Made by a program: the position numbers and the translations under genes. Shown piece by piece: positions 36,793 through 48,390 of a stretch of DNA of 64,000 bases. The stretch is taken from contig CAWGQC010000004.1 of NCBI GenBank assembly GCA_963824645.1, forward strand, positions 62,001 to 126,000, in the 5' to 3' direction. The notes under the pieces were generated by a model. It was not told where the DNA came from, made no database searches, and was given only the letters and a program-made list of their open reading frames with translations. The stretch's first letter is position 1. The number at the start of each line of letters is the position of its first letter. This DNA is from Bog-756 sp963824645. GTDB lineage: Bacteria; Actinomycetota; Acidimicrobiia; Acidimicrobiales; RAAP-2.

Positions 36793-36798
36793 TACACT
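36793..36798 (+). promoter_or_regulatory. -10 box TACACT of the DEAD-box helicase transcript
   Basis: TACACT fits the TANNNT pattern. Unlike most boxes here it lies about 180 bases before the start codon, giving a long untranslated leader with visible secondary structure. Confidence 0.4.
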
Positions 36799-36804
36799 GG
36801 ATTT

Positions 36805-36976
36805 CGGCGCGGGGCAGCGAGCCCCCTGCCGGGGTCTTCCTCACCTCTGTTGTTTCCGGATCGCACGGCGGCCGGAATGATGGCCCGAGGCGGGCCCAAC
36901 CGGCTTCCGTGACTTGCACGGATGCCGACGGTCACCTTCCGGCCGTCAACAACAGACGAGAGTGAGTTTCATACCC
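36805..36976 (+). promoter_or_regulatory. Long structured 5' leader of the DEAD-box RNA helicase gene
   Basis: TCTGTTGTT (36846-36854) is fully complementary to AACAACAGA (36948-36956), closing a domain of about 90 bases just before the start codon region. Inside is a local hairpin CCGTG-acttg-CACGG (36907-36921) and further GC-rich arms. Long leaders controlling their own helicase are known for DEAD-box genes such as csdA/deaD; that this one acts so is inference. Confidence 0.4.
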
Positions 36977-38227
36977 ATGACAACCGTTATCGATCCGTCA
37001 GACCGGATCGCCGATCGCCACGACCCGGTGGCCCTGGCCGACGGGGACGATCCCGTCGGATCCCCGACCTTCGCCTCCTTGGGCGTGGACCCGTCCCTGG
37101 TCAAGGCTCTGGCCGCCCAGGGGATCACCACCACCTTCGCCATCCAGTCGATGACGGTGGCCGACGCTCTGGCCGGACGCGACGTGTGTGGCAAGGCCAA
37201 GACCGGATCGGGCAAGACGCTGGCCTTCGGGGTCCCCCTCCTCCAGCGCACCATGGCCGCACCGGCCACCCGACCCGGCCGGCCCCGGGCTCTGGTGCTG
37301 GTGCCCACCCGCGAGCTGGCCGTTCAGGTCAGCGAGGTGCTCGAGCCCCTGGCCGAGGAGGCCGGACTGCGGGTGACCGCCGTCTACGGGGGGGCCGACA
37401 TCGAACGCCAGGTCAAAAAGCTGCGGCGCGGTGTCGACGTGGTCATCGCCACCCCCGGGCGGCTCATCGACCTCGGTGACCGGGGTGAACTGTCGGTGGC
37501 CGACATCGAGACGCTGGTGCTGGACGAGGCCGACCGCATGGCCGACATGGGTTTCATGCCCCAGGTCGAATGGGTCCTGCGCCGTCTCGAGCGGGAGCAC
37601 CAGACGCTCCTGTTTTCGGCCACGTTGGACGGCGCCGTCGACCGGCTGGTCAGCCGCTACCTGACCGACCCGGTCATGCACGAAGTGGCCTCCCCCCGGA
37701 CCACGGTCGACGCCATGGAGCACCGGTTCCTCGAGGTGCACCAGATGGACCGGGTCAAGGTGTGTGCCGCCATCTGTCGCCACTCGGAGAAGACACTGGT
37801 CTTCGTGCGCACCAAGCGGGGAGCCGACCGGTTGGTCGAGCAGCTCCGCAAGGAGGGGGTCAACGCCGACGCCATCCATGGCGACCTGCGCCAGGTCAAT
37901 CGGGAACGGACCCTGAAGGCTTTCGGCGACGGCAAGCTGCCCGCCCTGGTGGCCACCGACGTGGCCGCCCGCGGTCTCGACATCGACTTGGTCGACGTGG
38001 TCGTCCACTTCGACCCGCCCGAGGATCACAAGGCCTACCTGCACCGTTCCGGTCGGACGGCCCGGGCCGGCGAGGCCGGGCTGGTGGTGACCCTGGTGCA
38101 GTGGAACCAGATCCTCGAAGTCGAGCGCATCCAGACCCGGATCGGTCTCAAAGTACCCATCGTCGAGATCTTCTCCAACGATCCGAGGCTCGCCGACCTG
38201 TCGGCGTGGCAACCCGGCAAGGACTGA
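36977..38227 (+). CDS. DEAD/DEAH-box ATP-dependent RNA helicase
   Basis: A 416-residue helicase with all core motifs: Q motif (GITTTFAIQSMTVADAL), AKTGSGKT (I), PTRELAVQ (Ia), TPGRLID (Ib), LDEADRMADMGF (II), LFSATLDG (III), VFVRTKRGADRLVEQL (IV), ATDVAARGLDID (V) and HRSGRTARAGE (VI). It has no long C-terminal RNA-binding tail, so it resembles compact RhlE/CshA-type enzymes. Acts in RNA unwinding, ribosome assembly or mRNA decay. ATG at 36977; an in-frame GTG at 36962 is an alternative start. Confidence 0.93.
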   Translation: MTTVIDPSDRIADRHDPVALADGDDPVGSPTFASLGVDPSLVKALAAQGITTTFAIQSMTVADALAGRDVCGKAKTGSGKTLAFGVPLLQRTMAAPATRPGRPRALVLVPTRELAVQVSEVLEPLAEEAGLRVTAVYGGADIERQVKKLRRGVDVVIATPGRLIDLGDRGELSVADIETLVLDEADRMADMGFMPQVEWVLRRLEREHQTLLFSATLDGAVDRLVSRYLTDPVMHEVASPRTTVDAMEHRFLEVHQMDRVKVCAAICRHSEKTLVFVRTKRGADRLVEQLRKEGVNADAIHGDLRQVNRERTLKAFGDGKLPALVATDVAARGLDIDLVDVVVHFDPPEDHKAYLHRSGRTARAGEAGLVVTLVQWNQILEVERIQTRIGLKVPIVEIFSNDPRLADLSAWQPGKD

Positions 38228-38303
38228 CCGGTCCGGACCTGTCCCCGCGTCGGCCCCTGTCCGGGGGTGGATGCCGGGCCCACCCCTGTCAAGGAGGACC
38301 AAC

Positions 38304-39056
38304 GTGTCCGACCCCTACCAACGGGCGCCGATGACCGTCGGACCCGGCATCGAGGACATCAGCCGGGTGCTGGTGGTGACCGCCCACCCCGATGATGTCG
38401 ATTTCGGTGCCGCCGGGTCGGTGGCGGTATGGACCGGCGCCGGACTCGAGGTCGCCTACTGCATCGTGACCGACGGCGAGGCCGGGGGCTCGGACCTGAC
38501 CATGAGCCGCAGCGACATGGCCGCCCTTCGCCGCCAGGAGCAGCGTGATGCGGCCCTGGCGGTGGGCGTGTCGGACGTGACCTTCCTCGGCTTCGCCGAC
38601 GGGCGGCTGGCCGCCGACCTCGACGTCCGCCGGGCCATCACCGGGGTCATCCGCACCTTCCGGCCCGACCGGGTGGTGGCCCAGTCGCCCGAACGGAACT
38701 GGTCGCGCATCTACGCCAGCCACCCCGACCATCTGGCTGCCGGCGAGGCGGCCATCTGTGCGGTGTACCCCGATGCCCGCAACCCCTTCGCCTTTCCCGA
38801 TCTGCTTGAGGAGGGACTCGAGCCCCACACCGTCCCCGAAATGTGGATCATGACCACCGAACGGGCCGACCGGGTGGTCGACACCACCGACACCTTCGAG
38901 CGCAAGCTGCAAGCCCTCCGGTCCCACCGGAGTCAGGTAGGTGACGGCGCCCATCTCGAACAACTTCTCCGGACGTGGATGAGCGGCACCGCTCTGGCCG
39001 CCGGTCTGCCCGAGGGGAGGTTGGCCGAGGCCTTCCACATTCTGGCCACCGGCTAG
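38304..39056 (+). CDS. PIG-L/LmbE family deacetylase
   Basis: A 250-residue zinc-dependent N-deacetylase. The metal site AHPDDVDFGAAG and the later SHPDHLAAGEA are clear. The family includes mycothiol enzymes MshB and Mca and GlcNAc-PI deacetylases; the length and neighbours do not decide which. A strong ribosome site AAGGAGG precedes GTG 38304. Its stop overlaps the following GATase-like gene by one base. Confidence 0.9.
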   Translation: MSDPYQRAPMTVGPGIEDISRVLVVTAHPDDVDFGAAGSVAVWTGAGLEVAYCIVTDGEAGGSDLTMSRSDMAALRRQEQRDAALAVGVSDVTFLGFADGRLAADLDVRRAITGVIRTFRPDRVVAQSPERNWSRIYASHPDHLAAGEAAICAVYPDARNPFAFPDLLEEGLEPHTVPEMWIMTTERADRVVDTTDTFERKLQALRSHRSQVGDGAHLEQLLRTWMSGTALAAGLPEGRLAEAFHILATG

Positions 39057-39835
39057 TGGGGACGGGGCGCCCGACCCCACCGGCGGTGGAGGACGAGGGC
39101 GCCGCCGACAGGCCGTGGGCCGTCCTCCAGCACGTGGCCTATGAGGGCCCCGGCCTCATCGCCGACGTGGTGGCCGAGCAGGGCGGCCGCGTCGGGCTGG
39201 TCCGTCTCGACCGGGGGGATCCTCTTCCCCACCACCGGGACATCGCCGGACTGGTGGTCATGGGCGGCCCGATGGGGGTGCACGATGTCGATGACCACCC
39301 GTGGTTGGCACCGGAGCGGGCCCTGATGGCCACCGTGGCCACCGACGGGCGTCCCGTCCTCGGTGTCTGCCTCGGGGCCCAGCAGCTGGCTTTGGCCCTG
39401 GGGGCCGAGGTCACCAGGGCCACGGCGCCGGAGATCGGCTTGGGCCGGGTGGAGCTCACCGCCGAGGGTCGGCGGGACCCGGTGCTGGGCCCCGAGTACG
39501 GCGGTCTGGCCGCCACCGCCATGGCCTGCGTGCACTGGCACGGCGATACCTTCTCCCTGCCCGCCGAGGCCGTCCACCTGGCGGCCACCCGGATCACGCC
39601 AAACCAGGCCTTCCGGTGGGGAACGACGGTGTACGGCTTCCAGTTCCATGTCGAGGTCGACCGGGCCCTGGCCGCGGCGTGGGGTCCCCAGCTGCCGACC
39701 GGGGTGACTCTCGACGCCCACGGCGTGGCCGAGGTGGAGGCCGTCGGTCGGAGGGTTCTCCGACGATTTGTCGACCAGGCGCGGCTACACCCCCGGGACG
39801 GGACGCCGGTCCTCAGCCGCCCAGCGCCGGGGTGA
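39056..39835 (+). CDS. Class I glutamine amidotransferase-like protein
   Basis: A 259-residue GATase1 protein. The catalytic Cys is in PVLGVCLGAQQLALALG and the catalytic His is in YGFQFHVEVD with a following Glu. GGPMGVHD forms the oxyanion loop. It stands alone without a synthetase domain, as in GuaA-like amidotransferases of unknown role. GTG 39056 begins within the preceding stop, and its stop overlaps the HlyIII-like gene (GTGA), so the three genes are coupled. Confidence 0.88.
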   Translation: MGTGRPTPPAVEDEGAADRPWAVLQHVAYEGPGLIADVVAEQGGRVGLVRLDRGDPLPHHRDIAGLVVMGGPMGVHDVDDHPWLAPERALMATVATDGRPVLGVCLGAQQLALALGAEVTRATAPEIGLGRVELTAEGRRDPVLGPEYGGLAATAMACVHWHGDTFSLPAEAVHLAATRITPNQAFRWGTTVYGFQFHVEVDRALAAAWGPQLPTGVTLDAHGVAEVEAVGRRVLRRFVDQARLHPRDGTPVLSRPAPG

Positions 39836-40530
39836 GGGTGGCCGCGGCCGACCGACCGGTGGGGCCGGCGGCCCCGCCCGACGAGGGCGAGGCGGTCAAG
39901 CCGCGGCTACGCGGCGTCTTCCACGAAGGGGCCTTCTTTGTCTCGTTGGTCACGGGCACCGCCTTGGTGGCCGCCGCTCCCACGCCGGCGTCCGGTCTGG
40001 TCATGGCCGTCTACGCCGTTTCCATCTCCCTGCTGTTCGGGGTCAGCGCTCTGTTCCACCGACACACCTGGGGACCGGTGGGTCGCCGCCGCATGCGTCG
40101 GCTGGACCACTCGACCATCTTCATCGCCATCGCCGGTTCCTATACGCCGGTGGCCGTCTTCGCCCTCAGCGGCTGGGCCCGCACCGCGGTGCTGGGCCTG
40201 GTGTGGGGAGGTGCCCTCGTCGGGATCACCGTGCGTCAGCTGTGGCTGGATGCCCCCAAGTGGGTCGTCGCCCTCCCCTACGTGGTGGTGGGGTGGGCGG
40301 CGGTGATCGTGTTGCCCCAGCTGTGGGCGTCCCTCGGTGCCGTCGGGTTCACCCTTCTGGTGGCCGGGGGCGTGGCCTACTCGGCCGGCGCCGTGGTCTA
40401 CGCCCTCAAGCGGCCGAACCCGGTGCCCGGGGTGTTCGGCTACCACGAGGTGTTCCACCTGTGCACCATCATCGGGGCCGGGTTGCACTTCGTCTGTATC
40501 GCCGGCTTCGTGCTCCCCCTGGCCGGCTGA
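39832..40530 (+). CDS. Hemolysin III/PAQR family membrane protein
   Basis: A 232-residue protein with seven membrane segments. PAQR/HlyIII hallmarks: SALFHRHTW, RRLDHSTIFIAIAGSYTPV and GYHEVFHLCTIIGAGLHF, where conserved His and Asp residues probably bind a metal. Despite the family name, bacterial members are not shown generally to be toxins; TrhA-type members affect membrane lipid energy balance. Overlaps the GATase-like gene and ends 12 bases before the convergent aconitase. Confidence 0.9.
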   Translation: MRVAAADRPVGPAAPPDEGEAVKPRLRGVFHEGAFFVSLVTGTALVAAAPTPASGLVMAVYAVSISLLFGVSALFHRHTWGPVGRRRMRRLDHSTIFIAIAGSYTPVAVFALSGWARTAVLGLVWGGALVGITVRQLWLDAPKWVVALPYVVVGWAAVIVLPQLWASLGAVGFTLLVAGGVAYSAGAVVYALKRPNPVPGVFGYHEVFHLCTIIGAGLHFVCIAGFVLPLAG

Positions 40531-40542
40531 GGGCCGCCCGGT

Positions 40543-43242
<2,700 letters not shown>

Positions 43243-43316
43243 GCTCCCATTCTGCTCGCCGCGACGACCGACGGCGAGCCCACCGCCCGGCGGGCGGCGT
43301 CGGCGTCGGCCCGGGT

Positions 43317-44137
43317 TCAGACCCGGGTCCGGTACCGCCAGCTGGCCAGGGGGATGAGCACGATGAGGAAGCCGACCGTCCAGGCCAGCGACTGGATGAC
43401 CCAGGTGGCGGTGGGTCCGCCGATCATCAGGCCCCGACAGGCGCTGACGGTGACGCTGACCGGTTGGTAGGTGGCGAAGCCCTGGAGCCAGCTGGGCATA
43501 TCGGCCACGGGCACGAAGGCCGAGGAGATGAAGGTGAGGGGAAACAGCACCGGGAACGACATGACCTGGGCCGTCTCGCTGTTGGGAGCCGAGAGCCCGA
43601 TGACGGCGAAGCCCCACGACAGGGCGTAGGCGAAGACGAGGATGAGCAGGAGCCCGGCCACATAGGCGATGACACCGGTGGTGGGGCGGAAGTCGACCAG
43701 GAGCCCCACGACGGTGATGATGATGACCACGAACACATTGCGGACCAGGTCGGCGGTGGTCCGTCCGGTGAGCACGGCCGAACGGGCCATGGGCAGGGCC
43801 CGGAACCGCTCGATGAGCCCCTTCTGGAGGTCCTCGGCCAGGCCGATGCTGGTGCTCACCGCCCCGAACGCCACGGTCTGCACGAAGATGCCCGGCATCA
43901 GGTAGTTCACGTAGCTGGTGCCCGGGGTCTGGATGGCCCCGCCGAACACATAACGGAACAGCAGCACGAACATGATGGGCTGCACGGTCGAGAAGAACAG
44001 CGCCTCGGGGATCCGGGTGACGGCCAGGATGTTCCGCTTGGCGATGGTCAGCGTGTCCGACACCGCCCAGCGGGCCCTGCTGGTCACACGGTCGGGGTGG
44101 GCTGTGCCCGGGGCGGTGGGGGCGACAGTGGCCGTGG

Positions 44138-44141
<4 letters not shown>
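43317..44141 (-). CDS. ABC-2 type transporter permease (DrrB-like)
   Basis: A 274-residue permease with six membrane spans. The ABC-2 signature region is LMPGIFVQTVAFGAVSTSIGLAEDLQKG (core) followed by RFRALPMARSAVL, typical of daunorubicin-resistance-type exporters. Start ATG at 44141 overlaps the stop of the ATPase gene (ATGA). With the ATPase it forms a two-gene exporter of unknown substrate. Confidence 0.92.
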
Positions 44142-45178
<1,037 letters not shown>

Positions 45179-45368
45179 GGCGAGACGTTCCTGTCTGGGG
45201 GCGGGGACGGTGGGGGAGCGGCGGGTGGTGGGCTGGTGGGTCGGACCGGGCCAGACGACCAGCGGTGAAGGGGACCGGTCCGGATGCCGCGTCGAGGCTT
45301 CGGGCTGCATCTTACGGGCCACCGGTCGGGGCACCGGCCGATCGGGAGCACAGGGCGGCCCGCGCAAC

Positions 45369-45374
45369 TAGCGT
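45369..45374 (+). promoter_or_regulatory. -10 box TAGCGT of the second peroxiredoxin gene
   Basis: TAGCGT ends seven bases before ATG 45382. The 203-base gap to the divergent ABC genes otherwise shows a GC-rich stretch with no further clear signal. Confidence 0.45.
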
Positions 45375-45381
45375 GAGGATC

Positions 45382-45849
45382 ATGCAAAAAGGCGATCTGG
45401 TGGCTGACTTTACCCTTCCTGACCAGGAGGGGAACCTCCGACGTTTGAGCGACTTGGCCGCCTCGGGGCCGGTGGTCCTCTTCTTCTACCCGGCCGCCTT
45501 GACCTACGGCTGCACCAAGGAGAGCTGCCATTTCCGGGACATGAAGGCCGAGTTCGAGGCGGTGGGGGCCCAGCGGGTGGGGATCAGCGCCGATCAGGTG
45601 GAGAAGCAGAAGCAATTCGCCGACAAGCACACCTTCGACTATCCGCTGCTGTCCGACCCGGACGGGGCGGTGGCCACCCAGTTCGGCGTGCGCCGTAAGT
45701 TCACCAAACTCTCGCCCACCAAGCGGGCCACTTTTGTGATCGGCCCCGATCTGCGGGTCATCGACGTCATCCAGAGCGAGGTGCGGATGGGCGTGCACGC
45801 CGACCGTGCCCTCGAGATCCTGAAGGCCAGGGCTTCGGCATCGTCCTGA
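45382..45849 (+). CDS. Peroxiredoxin, AhpC/TSA superfamily, PrxQ-like
   Basis: A 155-residue peroxiredoxin with MQKGDLVADFTLPDQEGN, FFYPAALTYGCTKESC (C-X4-C) and GVRRKFTKLSPTKRATFVIG. Close to the bcp-type gene at 34346 but more divergent, for instance in the AALTYG segment where most PrxQ have DDTPG. Probably reduces peroxides using thioredoxin or mycoredoxin. The ATG lies seven bases after a TAGCGT box, so the message is probably leaderless. Confidence 0.87.
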   Translation: MQKGDLVADFTLPDQEGNLRRLSDLAASGPVVLFFYPAALTYGCTKESCHFRDMKAEFEAVGAQRVGISADQVEKQKQFADKHTFDYPLLSDPDGAVATQFGVRRKFTKLSPTKRATFVIGPDLRVIDVIQSEVRMGVHADRALEILKARASASS

Positions 45850-45982
45850 CCGAGCGACCGGGTACCGCTCGGTCGGCGTCACCCACCGTCCCGCGCCGGA
45901 TGACCGGGCGATGCGAAGCTGGGGACATGGATCTAGCGGCCAGGTTCTCGTCCCGGTGAGTCCGGTACCCGGGGCCAACCGC

Positions 45983-46441
45983 ATGGAGCAACTGGCTCAG
46001 GCCATGGCCGATCACGTGGTCAACCTGGTGCTGGAGGTCATCGACATCGACGCCCTCCTCGACCGGATTGACGTCGACGCCATCGTCGATCGGGTGGACG
46101 TGGACAAGTTGATCGACAAGGTCGACGTCGAGAAGATCATCGACCGGGTCGACGTGGAGAAGATCATCGACCGGGTCGACGTCGAGAAGATCATTCAGCG
46201 GGTGGACATCGACGCCCTCATGGAGAAGACCGAGCTGGGCTCCATCATCGCCCGATCGACCACCGGGGTGGCCTCGGAGGTACTGGACCTGGTCCGGTCC
46301 CAGGGGGTCGGGCTCGACGACTTCTTCGCCCGGTGGACCAACCGCGTCCTCCGCCGCCCCGCCGGCTCCTTGCCCCTCGGACCGGTGACCCTGGTGGGAC
46401 CGCCCCCCGGACCGCCCGAGCTCACCCCGGGAACGGCGTGA
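45983..46441 (+). CDS. Nonapeptide-repeat protein (VDVEKIIDR-type repeats), partner of an RDD protein
   Basis: About 152 residues. Residues 15-90 consist of eight or nine imperfect nine-residue repeats, such as IDVDAIVDR, VDVDKLIDK and VDVEKIIDR. The spacing gives an amphipathic pattern with acidic and aliphatic positions, probably helical or membrane-surface. I recall similar repeats fused in front of RDD domains in mycobacterial proteins; here the RDD domain is encoded by the next gene, overlapping by four bases. Start could also be GTG 45956. Function unknown. Confidence 0.75.
   Translation: MEQLAQAMADHVVNLVLEVIDIDALLDRIDVDAIVDRVDVDKLIDKVDVEKIIDRVDVEKIIDRVDVEKIIQRVDIDALMEKTELGSIIARSTTGVASEVLDLVRSQGVGLDDFFARWTNRVLRRPAGSLPLGPVTLVGPPPGPPELTPGTA
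46121..46201 (+). repeat. Three tandem 27-bp coding repeats
   Basis: Units at 46121-46147, 46148-46174 and 46175-46201 start GTCGACGTCGAGAAGATCAT and differ at only a few bases. They code for VDVEKIIDR, VDVEKIIDR and VDVEKIIQR. Near identity at DNA level shows a recent duplication within the older protein repeat. Confidence 0.85.
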
Positions 46442-46962
46442 CCGCCCCCTCGGGACGGAGTGCCCCCATCGAGGGCCGCCAGGGCCACTACGCCGGCGCC
46501 GTCACCCGCCTGGTGGCCTTCGCCGCCGACGTCGGCGCCTCGTGGGGCCTGTTCACGCTGGGCGCCGCCGGCCTGGCCTTCACCGTCCAGCTGGTGACCG
46601 GTAACAAGTTCTCGCTCAGCAGCCACCAGATCATCTCCCTGGTCGCCGCCACCATCTGGGAGTTCATCTACTTCACCTACCAGTGGGCGCTCAGCGGGAA
46701 GACGATCGGCATGGCCCTGCTCGGGATCCGGGTGGTGGCGACCGACGGCTCGCCCATCGGGGCGCGCCAGGCTGTCCTCCGGACCATCTTCCTGCCCCTC
46801 AGCTTCATCCTTCTGGGTCTGGGGTTCGTCGGCATCCTGACCAACCGTGACCGCCATGCCCTGCACGACAGGCTGGCCTCCACCGCCGTGGTCTACTCGT
46901 GGGACGCCCGGGCCGCCCGCCTGCGTTGGCTGGCCAAACAGGACAGCTCGGCCACCCTCTGA
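46438..46962 (+). CDS. RDD family membrane protein
   Basis: A 174-residue protein with the RDD pattern: RLVAFAADVGASWG (R and D of the first segment), WEFIYFTYQWALSGKTIGMALLGIRVV and LTNRDRHALHDRLASTAVVY. Three to four membrane spans. RDD proteins are thought to be transporters or membrane partners of unknown cargo. GTG 46438 overlaps the stop of the repeat protein, so the two are translated together. Confidence 0.87.
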   Translation: MTAPSGRSAPIEGRQGHYAGAVTRLVAFAADVGASWGLFTLGAAGLAFTVQLVTGNKFSLSSHQIISLVAATIWEFIYFTYQWALSGKTIGMALLGIRVVATDGSPIGARQAVLRTIFLPLSFILLGLGFVGILTNRDRHALHDRLASTAVVYSWDARAARLRWLAKQDSSATL

Positions 46963-47130
46963 ACCACTGCGGCCCGATGGCCGACGCCATGGCCGCCGAT
47001 CGATGGCCGCTCATCGATGACCGGCGCCTCCAGGGTGGCCGGGTGATCGAGAAGGTGCGGCCGGTGAGGCCGGAGGTGCGGTGGCGGTGGGTCGGGATGC
47101 GGTAGGAAGGGTGGTGATGGAGCCCGTCCC

Positions 47131-47832
47131 GTGACCCGACTGAAACGTCTGGAGCCGGTCGTGGTGGCACCCGGGGCTGTCCACCTACCCGATTGGCTGG
47201 ATCCCGAAGGACAGCGAGCTCTGGCCGACGCCTGCGGCCAGTGGGCTGTCCGGGGCGGGGGCTTGCGGGCCCCCCGGCTACCGACCGGCGGTGTGATGTC
47301 GGTCGAGATCGTGTGCCTGGGCTGGCACTGGATCCCCTACCGCTACTCGCGCACGGTTGATGACGGGGACGGCCGCCCGGTAGGAGCGTTCCCGGACTGG
47401 CTCGGCGACCTGGGCCGCGGTGCGGTGGCCGCCGCCTGTGCCGTCGACGGGCGGGTGGCCGGCGAGGAGGCACCGGACCCGCAGCCGTACCGACCCGACG
47501 TCGCCCTGGTCAACTGGTACAGGCCCACGGCCCGGATGGGGATGCACGCCGACCGTGAGGAGAAGTGTGCCGCTCCGGTGGTGTCGGTGAGCGTGGGCGA
47601 CTCCTGCCTGTTCCGTTTCGGCACCCCGGCCGGACGGGGTCGGCCGTGGTCCGACGTGGTCCTCGAGTCAGGCGACCTGTTCGTGTTCGGTGGGCCGTCT
47701 CGACTGGCTTATCACGGCGTGCCCAAGGTGCAGCCGGGCACGGCGCCGCCCGGGGTGGGCGTAAAACACGGACGATTCAATGTCACCCTCCGCCAGTCCG
47801 GACTTCCTTCGGGCCTCACCCCTGTCGGCTGA
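47131..47832 (+). CDS. AlkB-family 2-oxoglutarate/Fe(II)-dependent dioxygenase
   Basis: A 233-residue protein with the AlkB dioxygenase core: NWYRPTARMGMHADREE (the HxD iron ligands and preceding Asn-Tyr), a distal His in SRLAYHGVPKV, and a C-terminal RFNVTLRQ with the 2-oxoglutarate-binding Arg. ALkB removes alkyl groups from DNA or RNA bases. GTG start without a clear ribosome site. It ends 121 bases before the RiPP precursor gene and probably does not belong to that cluster. Confidence 0.88.
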   Translation: MTRLKRLEPVVVAPGAVHLPDWLDPEGQRALADACGQWAVRGGGLRAPRLPTGGVMSVEIVCLGWHWIPYRYSRTVDDGDGRPVGAFPDWLGDLGRGAVAAACAVDGRVAGEEAPDPQPYRPDVALVNWYRPTARMGMHADREEKCAAPVVSVSVGDSCLFRFGTPAGRGRPWSDVVLESGDLFVFGGPSRLAYHGVPKVQPGTAPPGVGVKHGRFNVTLRQSGLPSGLTPVG

Positions 47833-47893
47833 TCCTCGGACAGGGCCGACGACGCCCACCCCGGGACCCAGGACAAATGGCGATGTCCGGTGC

Positions 47894-47923
47894 TAGCGTT
47901 TCTGGTGAGCTGCACTGCAGCTC
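47894..47923 (+). promoter_or_regulatory. RiPP promoter: extended -10 TGC-TAGCGT followed by a perfect hairpin/operator
   Basis: TAGCGT at 47894-47899, with TG two bases before it, predicts a transcript start near 47906. At that point lies GAGCTGC-act-GCAGCTC (47907-47923), a perfect 7-bp inverted repeat. It could be an operator overlapping the start of transcription or a 5'-end stabilising hairpin. The precursor ATG is 30 bases further, after GAAGGGG. Confidence 0.5.
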
Positions 47924-47952
47924 TGATCCATTAGCGGATGAAGGGGCAAATC

Positions 47953-48048
47953 ATGAACCACAAGCGCACCTATGAGAAGCCTGTGCTCCAGAGCCTGGGA
48001 CTTCTCCGGCGTCTCACCAAGTTCAGTTTCGAAAACTTCTCTTTCTGA
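47953..48048 (+). CDS. Lasso-type RiPP precursor peptide with an 8-residue core
   Basis: A 31-residue peptide. The leader YEKPVLQSLGLLRRLTK (residues 7-23) matches the lasso leader pattern Y-x2-P-x-L-x3-G-x-L-x2-LT. Cleavage after the residue following the conserved Thr would leave FSFENFSF. Known lasso cores are longer and have an Asp or Glu at position 7-9 to close the ring; here the only Glu is at position 4. Two Ser (positions 2 and 7) are possible targets for the kinase in the cluster. Ribosome site GAAGGGG is eight bases upstream. Too short for most gene callers. Confidence 0.85.
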   Translation: MNHKRTYEKPVLQSLGLLRRLTKFSFENFSF

Positions 48049-48086
48049 GCTGAACGACCACTCGGAGCCGGTCGCCCGGTGGCGCC

Positions 48087-48125
48087 ACGGTGATCAACGA
48101 CGGATAGTGCAACGGTGATCAACGA
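48087..48125 (+). repeat. Direct repeat of the B1 translation start (ACGGTGATCAACGA twice)
   Basis: The 14-base sequence at 48087-48100 recurs at 48112-48125. The second copy contains the GTG start of the B1 gene; the first gives GTG ATC AAC GAC GGA TAG, a five-codon mini-ORF. It may be a small tandem duplication or could tune translation of B1 after the precursor. Confidence 0.6.
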
Positions 48126-48390
48126 ACACAGCGTCCTCGGGCGGCAGGACCGGGTCATGATGCAAGAGGTCGAGGGTGAATCGGTCCTCCTCGACATCGA
48201 CAGCGGCGAGTATTTTTCCCTCAATGAGGTGGGCGGCCGGGTCTGGGAGCTGTGCGACGGATCCCGTTCGGTGGCGGCCATCGCCGAGGTCCTGTGCGCC
48301 GAGTACGACGTCCCCCCGGAGATGGCAGTCGCCGATGCCCGCGAGCTTCTGGAAAGCCTTGCCGGAGCCGGGCTCGTCGTCGAGCACTGA
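48115..48390 (+). CDS. PqqD-like RiPP recognition element protein (lasso B1)
   Basis: A 91-residue PqqD-family protein with the winged RRE fold pattern: VLLDIDSGEYFSLNEVGGRV, LCDGSRSVAAIAEVLCAEYD and ARELLESLAGAGLVV. In lasso systems B1 binds the YxxPxL leader and hands the precursor to the peptidase. It stands 66 bases after the precursor and just before the peptidase gene, the usual A-B1-B2 order. GTG start. A related family exists in HPr-kinase-linked (HPr-rel-A) systems, which also fits the kinase gene here. Confidence 0.88.
   Translation: MINEHSVLGRQDRVMMQEVEGESVLLDIDSGEYFSLNEVGGRVWELCDGSRSVAAIAEVLCAEYDVPPEMAVADARELLESLAGAGLVVEH

Noticed and set aside
36745..36976. TTGACC at 36765 as a -35 element for TACACT at 36793
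   Set aside because: The spacing is 22 bases, too long for a standard promoter.
39832..40530. Haemolysin toxin gene
   Set aside because: The HlyIII name is historical. The protein is a PAQR-type membrane protein, and nothing else in the area suggests a toxin.
46121..46201. Possible CRISPR array
   Set aside because: The 27-bp units are directly adjacent without spacers and lie in frame in a protein gene. No CRISPR repeats or cas genes were seen anywhere in the window.
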